Notes: generated by a model not told the origin, from the letters alone. DNA of 61,598 bases from DTGL01 sp038895395 (GCA_038895395.1 JAWANJ010000002.1:1-61598); one strand, 5' to 3'; positions 25,469 through 33,163 are shown, numbered from the stretch's first letter. Program-made: numbers and translations.

Positions 25469-25957
25469 ATGAAAATTCCAATTTCAAAGCTTTACAAGGT
25501 TGGAAAAGCATTTGTTCATCCACTTGCTTTCATAGAAGGCGAAATTTCTCTTGGGGTCAACTCTAGTGTATGGCCATTTGCTGTGCTTAGGGCAGATGAA
25601 GGAAAAATAACGATAGGCAAAAACACAAGCATACAAGACAACTGTGTTTTGCATGGAACAGTAAAAATAGGCTCAAACGTGACAGTCGGCCATGCTGCTG
25701 TAATCCACAATGCAAAAATCGGCTCTAATGTGCTTATAGGTATGAACAGCACAATACTTGATAACGCAAAGATTGGTTCTTGGGTCATAGTTGCTGCTGG
25801 GTCTTTAGTTAAGCCTAATTCAGTGCTAAAAAGTGGCTTTCTTTATGCGGGAGTTCCAGCTGAGAAAAAAAGGTCACTTACGCTACAAGATAAAAAATTG
25901 ATTGTAGATTCATACAAAGAATACCTTAAAAAAATAAAGGAAAGAACAAAGAAGTAG
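25469..25957 (+). CDS. gamma-class carbonic anhydrase-like hexapeptide protein
   Basis: A left-handed beta-helix protein of 162 residues. Repeating hexapeptides run from residue 15 to 125 (for example VGKAFVHPLAFIEGEISLG, SIQDNCVLHG, KIGSNVTVGHAAVIHNAKIG). The three zinc-ligand histidines of gamma carbonic anhydrases are in place: one in CVLHG and two in GHAAVIHNA. The glutamates that act as proton shuttle in the Methanosarcina enzyme are not obvious, so CO2 hydration activity is plausible but unproved. The chosen ATG omits 15 hydrophobic residues that lie upstream in AT-rich DNA. Confidence 0.88.
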   Translation: MKIPISKLYKVGKAFVHPLAFIEGEISLGVNSSVWPFAVLRADEGKITIGKNTSIQDNCVLHGTVKIGSNVTVGHAAVIHNAKIGSNVLIGMNSTILDNAKIGSWVIVAAGSLVKPNSVLKSGFLYAGVPAEKKRSLTLQDKKLIVDSYKEYLKKIKERTKK

Positions 25958-26193
25958 CTTTAGAGGCTTTTTGCTTTTTTAGTACTCTGAGCTTTAAAGA
26001 TTTCTTTTTAAACGCTAAGAATATGCTTATCAATATTTACACCTGCATTTTTATCCCTTTTTAAAGAGGCTCCTAAATTAGTTCTACAAAAAGATACAAA
26101 ACCTCAATTTAGTCAAAATCTTTTAGTCAAAACACTTCTTTTAGTTTCAGCTTTGCGTCATTGGCTTGCATCAGTCTAAGACTTATCCAAAAA

Positions 26194-26266
26194 TGCCCCG
26201 GCCGGGATTTGAACCCGGGTTGCCAGCTTGAGAGGCTGGAGTGCTTAACCCCTACACCACCGGGGC
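26194..26266 (-). tRNA. tRNA-Glu (CTC)
   Basis: Acceptor GCCCCGG/CCGGGGC, anticodon stem CCAGC/GCTGG with loop CTCTCAA (anticodon CTC), T-loop TTCAAAT, discriminator A. 73 bases, no intron. The 236 bases between the carbonic anhydrase gene and this tRNA hold no gene that I can see. Confidence 0.94.
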
Positions 26267-26327
26267 TTACAGCTTACTACTTATTTTGCGCATTATACTT
26301 TTAAAAATGCTTTTGAGCAATCCTATA

Positions 26328-26401
26328 TTGAAAACCGATGAAGAGACCGCTGAGCACTGACTTTGTTGAATGATGTCAAAATTGAGTGCTGAGGTTTTCA
26401 A
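26328..26401 (+). ncRNA. C/D box guide sRNA
   Basis: A perfect 9-base terminal stem (TTGAAAACC at 26328-26336, GGTTTTCAA at 26393-26401) encloses a C box (CGATGA, 26336-26341) and a D box (CTGA, 26389-26392). Inside are D' candidates (CTGA at 26350-26353 and 26357-26360) and a C'-like ATGATGT (26370-26376). The spacer between C' and D is 12 bases (26377-26388), the usual archaeal guide length. Such RNAs direct fibrillarin to 2'-O-methylate rRNA or tRNA. The target is not determined. The strand is read from the box order. Confidence 0.82.
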
Positions 26402-26404
26402 CAG

Positions 26405-26734
26405 CTAAGATTTGCCTTTGTCTTTTATTTTTGGTTTTTTCGTTTCTTCGTTTGGTGCTATTTCCTTGAACGCCTCTGATGCACCTGTTGCAATGCAAAA
26501 AACGCCTATTATTGTCTTTGCAATGCCATAAAATACAGCAAGCATAAATAGCATGCTAAGCATCCTTACAAATTCTGGATCTGCATCTTCGTCAAAAAAT
26601 TCTTTTTCTTTTTCTATAAGAGCCGCAATATTGCTAAATTCCGAGGAGAGAGAATAGCCAAAATAGCTTACTAAAACACCTTCAATACCAAAAACAATAC
26701 CAATTAGAATCAAAGCAATGTTTTTTTTATCCAC
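26405..26734 (-). CDS. small two-helix membrane protein of unknown function
   Basis: A 109-residue protein with helices at about residues 5-26 and 62-84 flanking an acidic loop (EKEKEFFDEDADPEF), and a lysine-rich cytoplasmic tail. It ends 3 bases from the C/D box sRNA on the opposite strand. Not recognised. Confidence 0.7.
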   Translation of the reverse strand: MDKKNIALILIGIVFGIEGVLVSYFGYSLSSEFSNIAALIEKEKEFFDEDADPEFVRMLSMLFMLAVFYGIAKTIIGVFCIATGASEAFKEIAPNEETKKPKIKDKGKS

Positions 26735-26763
26735 ACAAACACCTTCCTACGCAATTTTTGCAT

Positions 26764-26836
26764 TGCCAGAGGCGGGGATCGAACCCGCGACCTTTCGATT
26801 ATGAGTCGAACGCTCTAACCGCTGAGCTACTCTGGC
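26764..26836 (-). tRNA. tRNA with CAT anticodon (elongator Met or Ile2)
   Basis: Acceptor GCCAGAG/CTCTGGC, loop CTCATAA, T-loop TTCGATC, discriminator A. The acceptor and D-arm are not those of the archaeal initiator (no A1-type initiator pattern and no GGG/CCC anticodon stem), so it is elongator tRNA-Met, or tRNA-Ile2 if C34 is converted to agmatidine. The sequence alone does not settle which. Confidence 0.9.
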
Positions 26837-26897
26837 TTTTTTATTTAAATAAGCCAAGAAAAAGGTTTAATATCTATACTTCTTTTGGCTTTATCTA

Positions 26898-26912
26898 GCG
26901 AAATCTTTTCGC
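26898..26912. other. small inverted repeat
   Basis: GCGAAATCTTTTCGC, a 6-base stem with a 3-base loop, in the intergenic region downstream of the decayed gene. It has no run of T on the sense side for either neighbouring gene, so it is not a convincing terminator. Confidence 0.35.
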
Positions 26913-26959
26913 AAAAAAAGTAAAAGATCTCTCATTCCCCCTTGCTTGAGCATAATCCC

Positions 26960-27331
26960 TTAACCAAATTCCATGTTCTTTAGTAAGGCCTTTTTCAAAG
27001 AAAGTTTAGTTAGCTTTATAAAGGTGTGTCCTATCTCTTTACCCCTTTTGTCTATGCGACCAATTACAAGTGTAGTTACATCATGAGGCTCAGAGTTTCT
27101 CAAAAAAGAGTCCATGTCCACAGAGCTAAGCAATGCCCCATGCGTGCTGTGCGAGGCTCTTAAACCTTTTTCTGCATGTGTTTACTTCCGTTCTTTCGTA
27201 TTTAAATGGTTTTCTATAAGTACCAAATTCTGTGTCTCTCACAAGAGCAGATTCTTGCAGTGGTCCTCTGGGCCTTTTATACCAGCAAATTTCCAATCTT
27301 GCAACATGAGGCGTGCTTTATACTTGTACAT
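26960..27331 (-). pseudogene. decayed gene, family not recognised
   Basis: From an ATG at 27331 a frame runs to a stop at 26960 but is interrupted by TGA (27239-27241) and TAA (27182-27184). Exactly where that frame is closed, a second frame is open and protein-like (ALVRDTEFGTYRKPFKYERT through RFKSLAQHAWG), after which the first frame resumes with ALLSSVDMDSFL and DVTTLVIGRIDKRGKEIGHT. Two opposite single-base shifts would restore one product of about 123 residues. It lies directly downstream of rpiA. I cannot name the family. Confidence 0.6.
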
Positions 27332-27388
27332 GGGTTGTTTTTCAAAGATTTTTTGGTTTTTTAGTAACAAATTCACACCAAAATTTTT

Positions 27389-28075
27389 CTACTCTATCTG
27401 CTCCTCGAGCTTTATTATTCTGCTCAGCATCTTTATCTTGTCGTTATGTAGTAGCACTCTATCCGCATATCCTAAAAATAGGCCGGTCTCTATAACTCCC
27501 GGAATATTTTTAGTACTATATTCAAGATCCTCCAAAGAGTATATCTGGTCGAAGTGAACATCTATTATGTTATTGCCGCTTTCAGTAAAGAGACGTTCCC
27601 CTTTTGGGCCCAGCCTAAAGCTTGCTTTACCATACTCGTCTAACTGTAGCAGACTTCTTTCAGCACCAAATGCATCAACCTCAAATGGTATAATTCCATG
27701 CAAGCGTTTAACGTATTTTGATTCTTCGCAAACTATAACTAGTTCAGCAGCGCTTTGTGCAATCATCTTGTCTCTTATAAGTGAAGTTGTTTCACGTTTT
27801 ATATAGTTGAACTGAGTGTCAACCATTGAAGCAAACTCTATTGCGAGGTCGATCTCATCCCTGTTTATAGAAGCAATTGGAAGCTTGAACGCAGTACAAG
27901 TAGTAGCAAGCTTTATAGAAGTGGGCACCACTCTAATCTTATAGTCGTTTTCTAATGCCTTTATGGCGATCTGTTTAAGAAACTTTTCCCCATGCTCACC
28001 AGTACCAACCGCAATTGTCATGTTATCTTTTAAAACCTTTGATACTAGGGCCTCTATTACCTCATCTTCAAGCAT
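27389..28075 (-). CDS. rpiA: ribose-5-phosphate isomerase A-like protein with altered active site
   Basis: A 228-residue protein with the RpiA fold along its length: TIAVGTGEHGEKF (phosphate loop), RVVPTSIKLATT, the segment around IEFASMVDTQFNYIKRETTSL, FTESGNNIIDVHF and a closing IPGVIETGLFLGYADRV. The active-site stretch DGADEVD...KGGGGALLREK of normal RpiA is changed: the two catalytic aspartates of the DGADE motif become Glu and Ser, the glycine run GGGGA is replaced by RETTS, and the general-base Glu is Asp; the Lys is kept. Normal isomerase activity is therefore doubtful; a moonlighting, paralogous or decaying protein is possible. No second copy is in the window. Confidence 0.85.
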   Translation of the reverse strand: MLEDEVIEALVSKVLKDNMTIAVGTGEHGEKFLKQIAIKALENDYKIRVVPTSIKLATTCTAFKLPIASINRDEIDLAIEFASMVDTQFNYIKRETTSLIRDKMIAQSAAELVIVCEESKYVKRLHGIIPFEVDAFGAERSLLQLDEYGKASFRLGPKGERLFTESGNNIIDVHFDQIYSLEDLEYSTKNIPGVIETGLFLGYADRVLLHNDKIKMLSRIIKLEEQIE

Positions 28076-28196
28076 GCTCTCTGCATAGATATTCTTTAAT
28101 CTGTTTTTAATTCTTTACCTTTAGTTTTGTAAGTTAAAAATAAAAAGACGAACAAAAAACAAACCAATTTAAACAATTTTTCCCATGATTTTCCTT

Positions 28197-28805
28197 ATGG
28201 AAGAACAGGAATTGATTCTGAAAAGCAATCAGCTTAAAGCGCTTTCATCTGATACTCGCCAAGAAATACTTAAGCTGCTGCTTTCAAGGAATCATACTGT
28301 TTCTGAACTTGCAAGAAAACTTAACTGTTCAAAGTCAACAATTTATGAACATATAAAAAAGCTAGAAGAAGCTGGGCTAGTTGAGCGCATAGATAACGGT
28401 TTTGCGCATAAATGGGTTTATTATCGCGTTACTAGAAAAGGCACAATGTTTTTCGACAAAAGCAGGCGCATTTTGCTGGTTTTGGCAGGCATATTTTTAA
28501 TTTTAGCCTTAGTTCAGTTTGGAATTCTATTTTTCGGTGTTTCAGCACAACAAATGTCAAAATTAGAAAGTACCGTTGCCATAAGAAAGAGTGAAGAAAC
28601 TATTGTAACTGACTACGAAAAAGGTTTAGAAATCAAAAATGTGTACACACCAGATAGAACACAAATTACACAACAAAATTTACTTATATACTGTGCTTTA
28701 TTTTGCTTTTTGCTAGGCTTGGGTCTCTTGTTTTATTCTTTGGCAAAAAAACCAAAATTAGCAATAAAACTTTCAAAAAATACTGAATCAGATGAAAGAA
28801 ATTAA
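28197..28805 (+). CDS. membrane-bound ArsR-type winged-helix regulator
   Basis: About 202 residues. The N-terminal winged helix (residues 10-85) shows LSSDTRQEILKLLLS, TVSELARKLNCSKSTIYEHIKKLE and a wing; two hydrophobic segments follow (about residues 96-117 and 161-182), separated by an extracytoplasmic loop of about 45 residues. The protein thus could sense something outside the cell while bound to DNA. A TATA-like TTTAAA at 28168-28173 lies 27 bases before ATG 28197, fitting a leaderless transcript; ATG 28185 is an alternative. It is divergent from rpiA. Confidence 0.82.
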   Translation: MEEQELILKSNQLKALSSDTRQEILKLLLSRNHTVSELARKLNCSKSTIYEHIKKLEEAGLVERIDNGFAHKWVYYRVTRKGTMFFDKSRRILLVLAGIFLILALVQFGILFFGVSAQQMSKLESTVAIRKSEETIVTDYEKGLEIKNVYTPDRTQITQQNLLIYCALFCFLLGLGLLFYSLAKKPKLAIKLSKNTESDERN

Positions 28806-28811
28806 GAAATC

Positions 28812-29108
28812 TTAAAGCTTTGGTATCTTTTTTGTGGTGCTTAAAAATCTCTTGTTGCAGCGTTCCATGCCACATTTAGCCACAAAATAACTGCAATAAA
28901 GCTCATTGTCCTTGACTTTAAGGTACTCACAACTTTTCCAAGCTTCTGATCCGTCCTTAGCCATTATATTGACTGGATTTGTCTGTTCTGGAGACAAAAT
29001 CTTTGGTTCTACCTTTGGGGTATAAACTTCAGACGAGGCTCCACCATAGGTGGGCTTTTGAGCACTTTTTTGAGCCTTGACTACCTTAACGTAACTGTCA
29101 AGAGCCAT
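28812..29108 (-). CDS. small cysteine-containing protein of unknown function
   Basis: A 98-residue protein: a charged N-terminal half with a Pro/Gly-rich stretch, then four cysteines in CEYLKVKDNELYCSYFVAKCGMERC, a likely zinc-binding or disulfide module at the C-terminal side. The ATG at 29108 is preferred over one six codons upstream. It is convergent with the membrane-bound regulator (6-base gap). Not recognised. Confidence 0.65.
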   Translation of the reverse strand: MALDSYVKVVKAQKSAQKPTYGGASSEVYTPKVEPKILSPEQTNPVNIMAKDGSEAWKSCEYLKVKDNELYCSYFVAKCGMERCNKRFLSTTKKIPKL

Positions 29109-29188
29109 AAAGATAAATTTACACAATATATTTTTAAATCTGATTCAATCATTTTTAGGAGCTAAAAAAAAAAAACAAAAAAAAACGA

Positions 29189-29263
29189 AGCCCCGGGCGG
29201 GATTTGCACCCGCGACCTCCACATTACCAGTGTGGCGCTCTTGCTGACTAAAGCTACCGGGGC
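29189..29263 (-). tRNA. tRNA-Thr (GGT), unusual elbow
   Basis: Acceptor GCCCCGG/CCGGGGC, anticodon stem CCACA/TGTGG, loop CTGGTAA (anticodon GGT), discriminator T; 75 bases. The D-loop TAGTCAGCAA has AGC where GG is expected, and the T-loop is TGCAAAT, with G in place of U55. This repeats the two changes of tRNA-Tyr. Confidence 0.93.
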
Positions 29264-29297
29264 ATTTCAACATTAACTTTTTTGATGGAATTTATTT

Positions 29298-30560
29298 TTA
29301 TAATATTTCTTTCTTGATGGCATCAATTGAGCTGATATCTATAAGCTTCTCTTGACCTGTGACCATATTGCGTAGTTTAAGCTTGCCTTGGCTAAGTTCT
29401 TTGGGGCCTAATATTATGAAAAAAGGTATTCCTTTCTTTGATGCATATTCCAAATTTTTTGAAATTCCTCTTTGCATTAGATCAAGCTCAGTGCTTATGC
29501 CAGCCTTTCTAAGTTTTGAAACAATATCAAGTGCAACTTTTATATACTCATCTCCGAGAGTTGAAACAAAAATCTTTGTTTTAACTTTTTCAGCAATTAT
29601 TTTTTTCTCAATGGTGTCTAATATTCTGTCAACTCCGAAAGAGATTCCTGTTGCACAAAGCTTGCGGCCACCATATCTTTCTATAAGGTTGTCATATCTG
29701 CCGCCACCACCTATGCTTGGACCTTCAGAAGTCTTTAACTCCATTACAGTGTCTGTATAGTAGTCAAGACCCCTTGCGAGTGAAAGCTCCACATTGACAA
29801 AATCAGACAATCCTAAAATGTTGACATAATCTAAAAGCTCTTCTAATCTTTTTATCCCATCAATGCTTTGTTTTTTTTCAATTATAACTTCCTTGGCAGA
29901 GGCCAAATCGTTTTTCTGGATAACATCTAAGATTTCAGTATTTATTTCCTTTGATTCCAAGTCGCGCTCAACCTCGCTCCAACCAATCTTTTCCACTTTG
30001 TCTATTATTCTAAAACAATCACTAAGCTTTTCCTGCTTAATACCAAAGGCAATTGCTAAACTTTCTAGAATTTTCCTAGAGTTTAAAAAAAGCTTTGCAT
30101 CTGTGCCTAGTGCTTTCATTAGGTCATAACTCAGTGCTATGAGTTCAACTTCAGCCAATACGGAGCTTACACCAATTATGTCAGCATCCGCTTGTGTAAA
30201 CTCTCGATAACGCTTTGCCTGTGGCCTATCATAACGATAGACTCTGCCTATTTGATAACGCTTAAAAGGAATTGGGAGGTCTTTCGATGAAGCCACAAAT
30301 CTTGCTAAAGGCACAGTAAGATCAAATCTAAGGCCTAGTTTTCTACCACCTTTATCTTCAAAAGCATAAATCTCATCTTCTATTGAACTTCCGGCCCCGC
30401 CTTTTTTTGTAAGCAATTCAAGGGTCTCAACCACCGGTGTTTCAAGAGGTTCAAAACCATAAAGCTCAAATATCTCTCTGCATCTGTCTTCAATCCATTG
30501 CTTTTTCCTTGCAAGTTCAGGAGGAAAATCTCGCATGCCTCTAACTACATCAAAAGCCAT
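29298..30560 (-). CDS. hisS: histidyl-tRNA synthetase
   Basis: A class II synthetase of 420 residues that charges tRNA-His. Motif 1 region VVRGMRDFPPELARKK..., motif 2 FKRYQIGRVYRYDRPQAKRYREFTQAD, the histidine loops LARGLDYYTDTVMEL and GGGRYDNLIERYGG, motif 3 ATGISFGVDRIL, then the C-terminal anticodon-binding domain. A GGTGAT site precedes the ATG. The gene for its substrate, tRNA-His, lies only 13 bases upstream on the same strand, so the two are probably cotranscribed. Confidence 0.96.
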   Translation of the reverse strand: MAFDVVRGMRDFPPELARKKQWIEDRCREIFELYGFEPLETPVVETLELLTKKGGAGSSIEDEIYAFEDKGGRKLGLRFDLTVPLARFVASSKDLPIPFKRYQIGRVYRYDRPQAKRYREFTQADADIIGVSSVLAEVELIALSYDLMKALGTDAKLFLNSRKILESLAIAFGIKQEKLSDCFRIIDKVEKIGWSEVERDLESKEINTEILDVIQKNDLASAKEVIIEKKQSIDGIKRLEELLDYVNILGLSDFVNVELSLARGLDYYTDTVMELKTSEGPSIGGGGRYDNLIERYGGRKLCATGISFGVDRILDTIEKKIIAEKVKTKIFVSTLGDEYIKVALDIVSKLRKAGISTELDLMQRGISKNLEYASKKGIPFFIILGPKELSQGKLKLRNMVTGQEKLIDISSIDAIKKEIL

Positions 30561-30573
30561 TGAATCACCAAAA

Positions 30574-30645
30574 GGCCGCGGCTGGGATTCGAACCCAGGC
30601 CAAGGGCTCCACAGGCCCGTATGCTACCGTTACACCACCGCAGCC
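30574..30645 (-). tRNA. tRNA-His (GTG)
   Basis: Acceptor GCTGCGG/CCGCGGC with one wobble pair, an extra 5' G (G-1) opposite C73 encoded in the DNA, and loop CTGTGGA with anticodon GTG; D-loop with GG and standard T-loop TTCGAAT. Encoding G-1 means no Thg1-type guanylyltransferase is needed. It immediately precedes hisS. Confidence 0.95.
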
Positions 30646-30862
30646 ATACAACAAAAATAAATAGATTTTGATGATTTCATTAAAAAAAACATGCTCAGTA
30701 CTAAATTTCCTTAAGCACATTTCCAAAAAGATTCGAGCAATGAAGTAAATCCCCTTTCTTTGCCATACAATAAAACTTCTGCCAAAGTTATTAAAAATTG
30801 TTTACATCTAAAGATAAGCAAGAAAGGCAAATTTTTAATATGTTTCTGACAAAAACCTTCTA

Positions 30863-31933
30863 ATGAACGAGCGTCTATTTCTCGAAACAAAGTCCGATGA
30901 AAGGATCGTAAAACAAGTTCTACAAATTTTGCTAAGGAAGAGCCAAACTTTTTATGATATAGTTCATAAGCAGGATGCGAGCATTCCCGAGCTATACTCC
31001 ATTCTAGAAAAACTAGAAAAAAGTTCAATCATCTCTAAGACTGGCGGAAAGATAAAATTAACAAAAGAAGGCAAAATGCTCTGCAAAGAGATGGGAATTA
31101 TTGCTGCATTGGATACCAAGTGCAAATTTTGTGACGGCACAGGTATAATGCTTGATAAGTACTTTAAAAAGCTTTTAATGGGCTATGAAAAATTGACAAA
31201 AGATAGACCAAAAGCATTGGCAAAGTATGATCAAGGCTATATAAGTGTGCAAGGCATAGTTACAAGGATTGCGTTCATGCATGAGCGTGGTGAGCTCTCT
31301 AACTCAAAGATTTTTGTTTGTGGTGATGACGACCTGATGAGCATAGCGCTAGGCCTTACCCAACTACCTAAAAAAATCGTAGCAATTGATATAGACAAAC
31401 GCTTAATAAATTTCATAAACAAAACCTCAGAAAAACTTGGTCTTAATGTAGAAGCCTTTGAGTATGATCTTAGAGAAAAGCCAGACAATAGGATAAGAAA
31501 AAGCTTCGATGTTTTTGTCACAGATCCTGTAGAAACAATACCTGGGATAAAAATCTTTTTGTCCAGATGCGCAGAGTCTCTTCAAGGAAAAGGTTGTTCT
31601 GGCTATTTTGGCCTCACTGCATTGGAAGCTTCCAGGAAAAAATGGTTTCACATAGAAGAGATGCTTCTAAAGATGGGCTTTGTAATAACTGATATAAAAA
31701 GAAAATTTAATGTTTATCCGTTTGAGGAAAGGAATCACAAAAGCTTTGAATCTAGCTTTAGAATCTCAAAAAAGTTGTCACAAAAGGGTAATTGTGACTG
31801 GTATCATTCTTCCTTTTTTAGGGTGGAAGCAATCTCTGAACCAAAACCTCTGATTAAAGGAAAAGTAAACCTCACTAAGGACTTTTACTTTGATGACGAA
31901 GCATGGGCAACCTCTGAAGAGCTTGGTAAATAA
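30863..31933 (+). CDS. bpsA: branched-chain polyamine synthase BpsA (N4-bis(aminopropyl)spermidine synthase)
   Basis: BpsA adds aminopropyl groups to spermidine to make branched polyamines that stabilise nucleic acids at high temperature. The 356-residue product has the family layout (formerly DUF43): a winged-helix N-terminal domain (about residues 1-75), a zinc-type CKFCDGTG, the catalytic GDDDLMSIALGL near residue 153, DPVETIPGIKIFLSRC, and YFGLTALEASRKKW, with an acidic tail containing DDEAWATSEE. It is leaderless in appearance (TATA-like TTTTTAATAT about 25 bases before ATG). The family is known mainly from thermophiles, so its presence suggests growth or ancestry at high temperature. 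Confidence 0.93.
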   Translation: MNERLFLETKSDERIVKQVLQILLRKSQTFYDIVHKQDASIPELYSILEKLEKSSIISKTGGKIKLTKEGKMLCKEMGIIAALDTKCKFCDGTGIMLDKYFKKLLMGYEKLTKDRPKALAKYDQGYISVQGIVTRIAFMHERGELSNSKIFVCGDDDLMSIALGLTQLPKKIVAIDIDKRLINFINKTSEKLGLNVEAFEYDLREKPDNRIRKSFDVFVTDPVETIPGIKIFLSRCAESLQGKGCSGYFGLTALEASRKKWFHIEEMLLKMGFVITDIKRKFNVYPFEERNHKSFESSFRISKKLSQKGNCDWYHSSFFRVEAISEPKPLIKGKVNLTKDFYFDDEAWATSEELGK

Positions 31934-31980
31934 TCCTGATTAATGCTCCTTTTGATTATGGCATACATCCAAACTGCAAT

Positions 31981-32064
31981 TGCAGGAGGGCGGATTCGAA
32001 CCGCCGAAGGCACTAAGCCACAGCGCCCTGAACGCTGCCCCTTTGACCGCTCGGGCACTCCTGC
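31981..32064 (-). tRNA. tRNA-Leu (CAG)
   Basis: Class II tRNA with a long variable arm; acceptor GCAGGAG/CTCCTGC, loop TTCAGGG (anticodon CAG), T-loop TTCGAAT, discriminator A. 84 bases. The bpsA stop is 47 bases away on the other strand. Confidence 0.95.
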
Positions 32065-32096
32065 ATAAAACGCCACGTTCTTACTAAATTTATGCA

Positions 32097-32168
32097 TGAC
32101 CCTGCCGGGACTTGAACCCGGGTCAGCAGCTCCGCAGGCTGCTATGCTGTCCACTACACCACAGGGTC
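32097..32168 (-). tRNA. tRNA-Arg (GCG)
   Basis: Acceptor GACCCTG/CAGGGTC, loop CTGCGGA (anticodon GCG), D-loop with GG, T-loop TTCAAGT, discriminator A. 72 bases, 32 bases from tRNA-Leu. Confidence 0.94.
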
Positions 32169-32218
32169 CTAAAGTATTATTTCAGTAGAAAGCAATTTAA
32201 TAGTGTCAATAGCAATTT

Positions 32219-33163
32219 CTACTCCCAGCGCATTTTTATAAAAATTGTAGAAAGCAAAGCACAAGGTATGTTGATAAATATTTGACCGAAGACATAAAAC
32301 AAAAAAGCGGTGTTAAAAGGTAAAATGAAATGGGTAAAACCTCTTGTTATAGCTTTAAGTGGCACATGTTCAGAAGCTTTCTCTAGGAACTTTTCGTCTT
32401 CAATGGTTTCAGCAACATCTTTTAACGCATCTTTACGGTATTTTTCCGAATGAATCTCCTGTGCCAAGTTTCTAAAATAAAGTGAGAACTTTCGGCTTTC
32501 TTCACAATCAGCGCTTTCCAATGCTTTGAATTCCTTGCTATCAAGTATTTCCCTCATAAGCTCTCTTTTTTCTTCAACAACCGCGTCACTCACGCTGTTC
32601 AGTGCAACCTTAATAAATGACTTTACAAAAGTCTTTTCAAACATTTCAGCATATAGCTCTTTTTCAGGCATTACTACTAGAAAACCTGAAACAAACAACC
32701 CCAAAGAAATTAACAAAATTAGTTTGCTAACTGCGGCACTTGTTGATCTTATTGTTTTAAACCTTTTAAGCTCACTTAGTTTTGTCTTTAAAATTTCTCC
32801 ACTGACTGCAAGGCCAATTATATAAAAAGGTATCAAAAAAACTAATTTTCTGAGCGGAGCAAAGAGAAAAAAGCTAAGTAAGAGTGAAAAAGAAACTGAA
32901 AAGATGCACAGTGCCAAAGAAATGACAGAATTTTTTGATTGCAAAAGGTAAATAAGAAGACTATTGGCTAATACGAAAAAAACAATAAAAAGCCAAAACA
33001 AAGGTGATAGCAAAACAGCAGTGATTGCATAAAGATCTGCTAAAAGAAACGATTCAAAATTGAATCCACTTAAGTTTAAAAAAAACATCGAGATAATAAG
33101 ACAAGCTGAAGATAAGCTAACTACGATAATTTCACCTTTATAGGCTTTCACCTTTTCCTTCAT
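32219..33163 (-). CDS. multi-pass membrane protein of unknown function
   Basis: A 314-residue protein with about six or seven membrane helices: roughly residues 12-30, 41-72, 80-104, 105-122, 145-165, then a soluble acidic-helical domain of about 110 residues (165-270, with CEESRKFSLYFRNLAQEIHSEKYRKDAL), and a last helix near 280-305. Start ATG 33163 overlaps the end of the methionine aminopeptidase gene by 26 bases, so it is probably translated from the same message; a GTG four codons later is possible. Not recognised. Confidence 0.75.
   Translation of the reverse strand: MKEKVKAYKGEIIVVSLSSACLIISMFFLNLSGFNFESFLLADLYAITAVLLSPLFWLFIVFFVLANSLLIYLLQSKNSVISLALCIFSVSFSLLLSFFLFAPLRKLVFLIPFYIIGLAVSGEILKTKLSELKRFKTIRSTSAAVSKLILLISLGLFVSGFLVVMPEKELYAEMFEKTFVKSFIKVALNSVSDAVVEEKRELMREILDSKEFKALESADCEESRKFSLYFRNLAQEIHSEKYRKDALKDVAETIEDEKFLEKASEHVPLKAITRGFTHFILPFNTAFLFYVFGQIFINIPCALLSTIFIKMRWE

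Noticed and set aside
26115..26175. A second C/D box-like pattern on the minus strand (CTGATGC ... CTGA) near 26115-26175
   Set aside because: C box has a mismatch, there is no clear closing stem and no D'/C' pair, and the spacer is about 17 bases. Not enough to call.
26898..26912. Inverted repeat GCGAAATCTTTTCGC as a second copy of the heat-shock operator
   Set aside because: Arm sequence and spacing differ from the 18847 palindrome and no promoter lies next to it.
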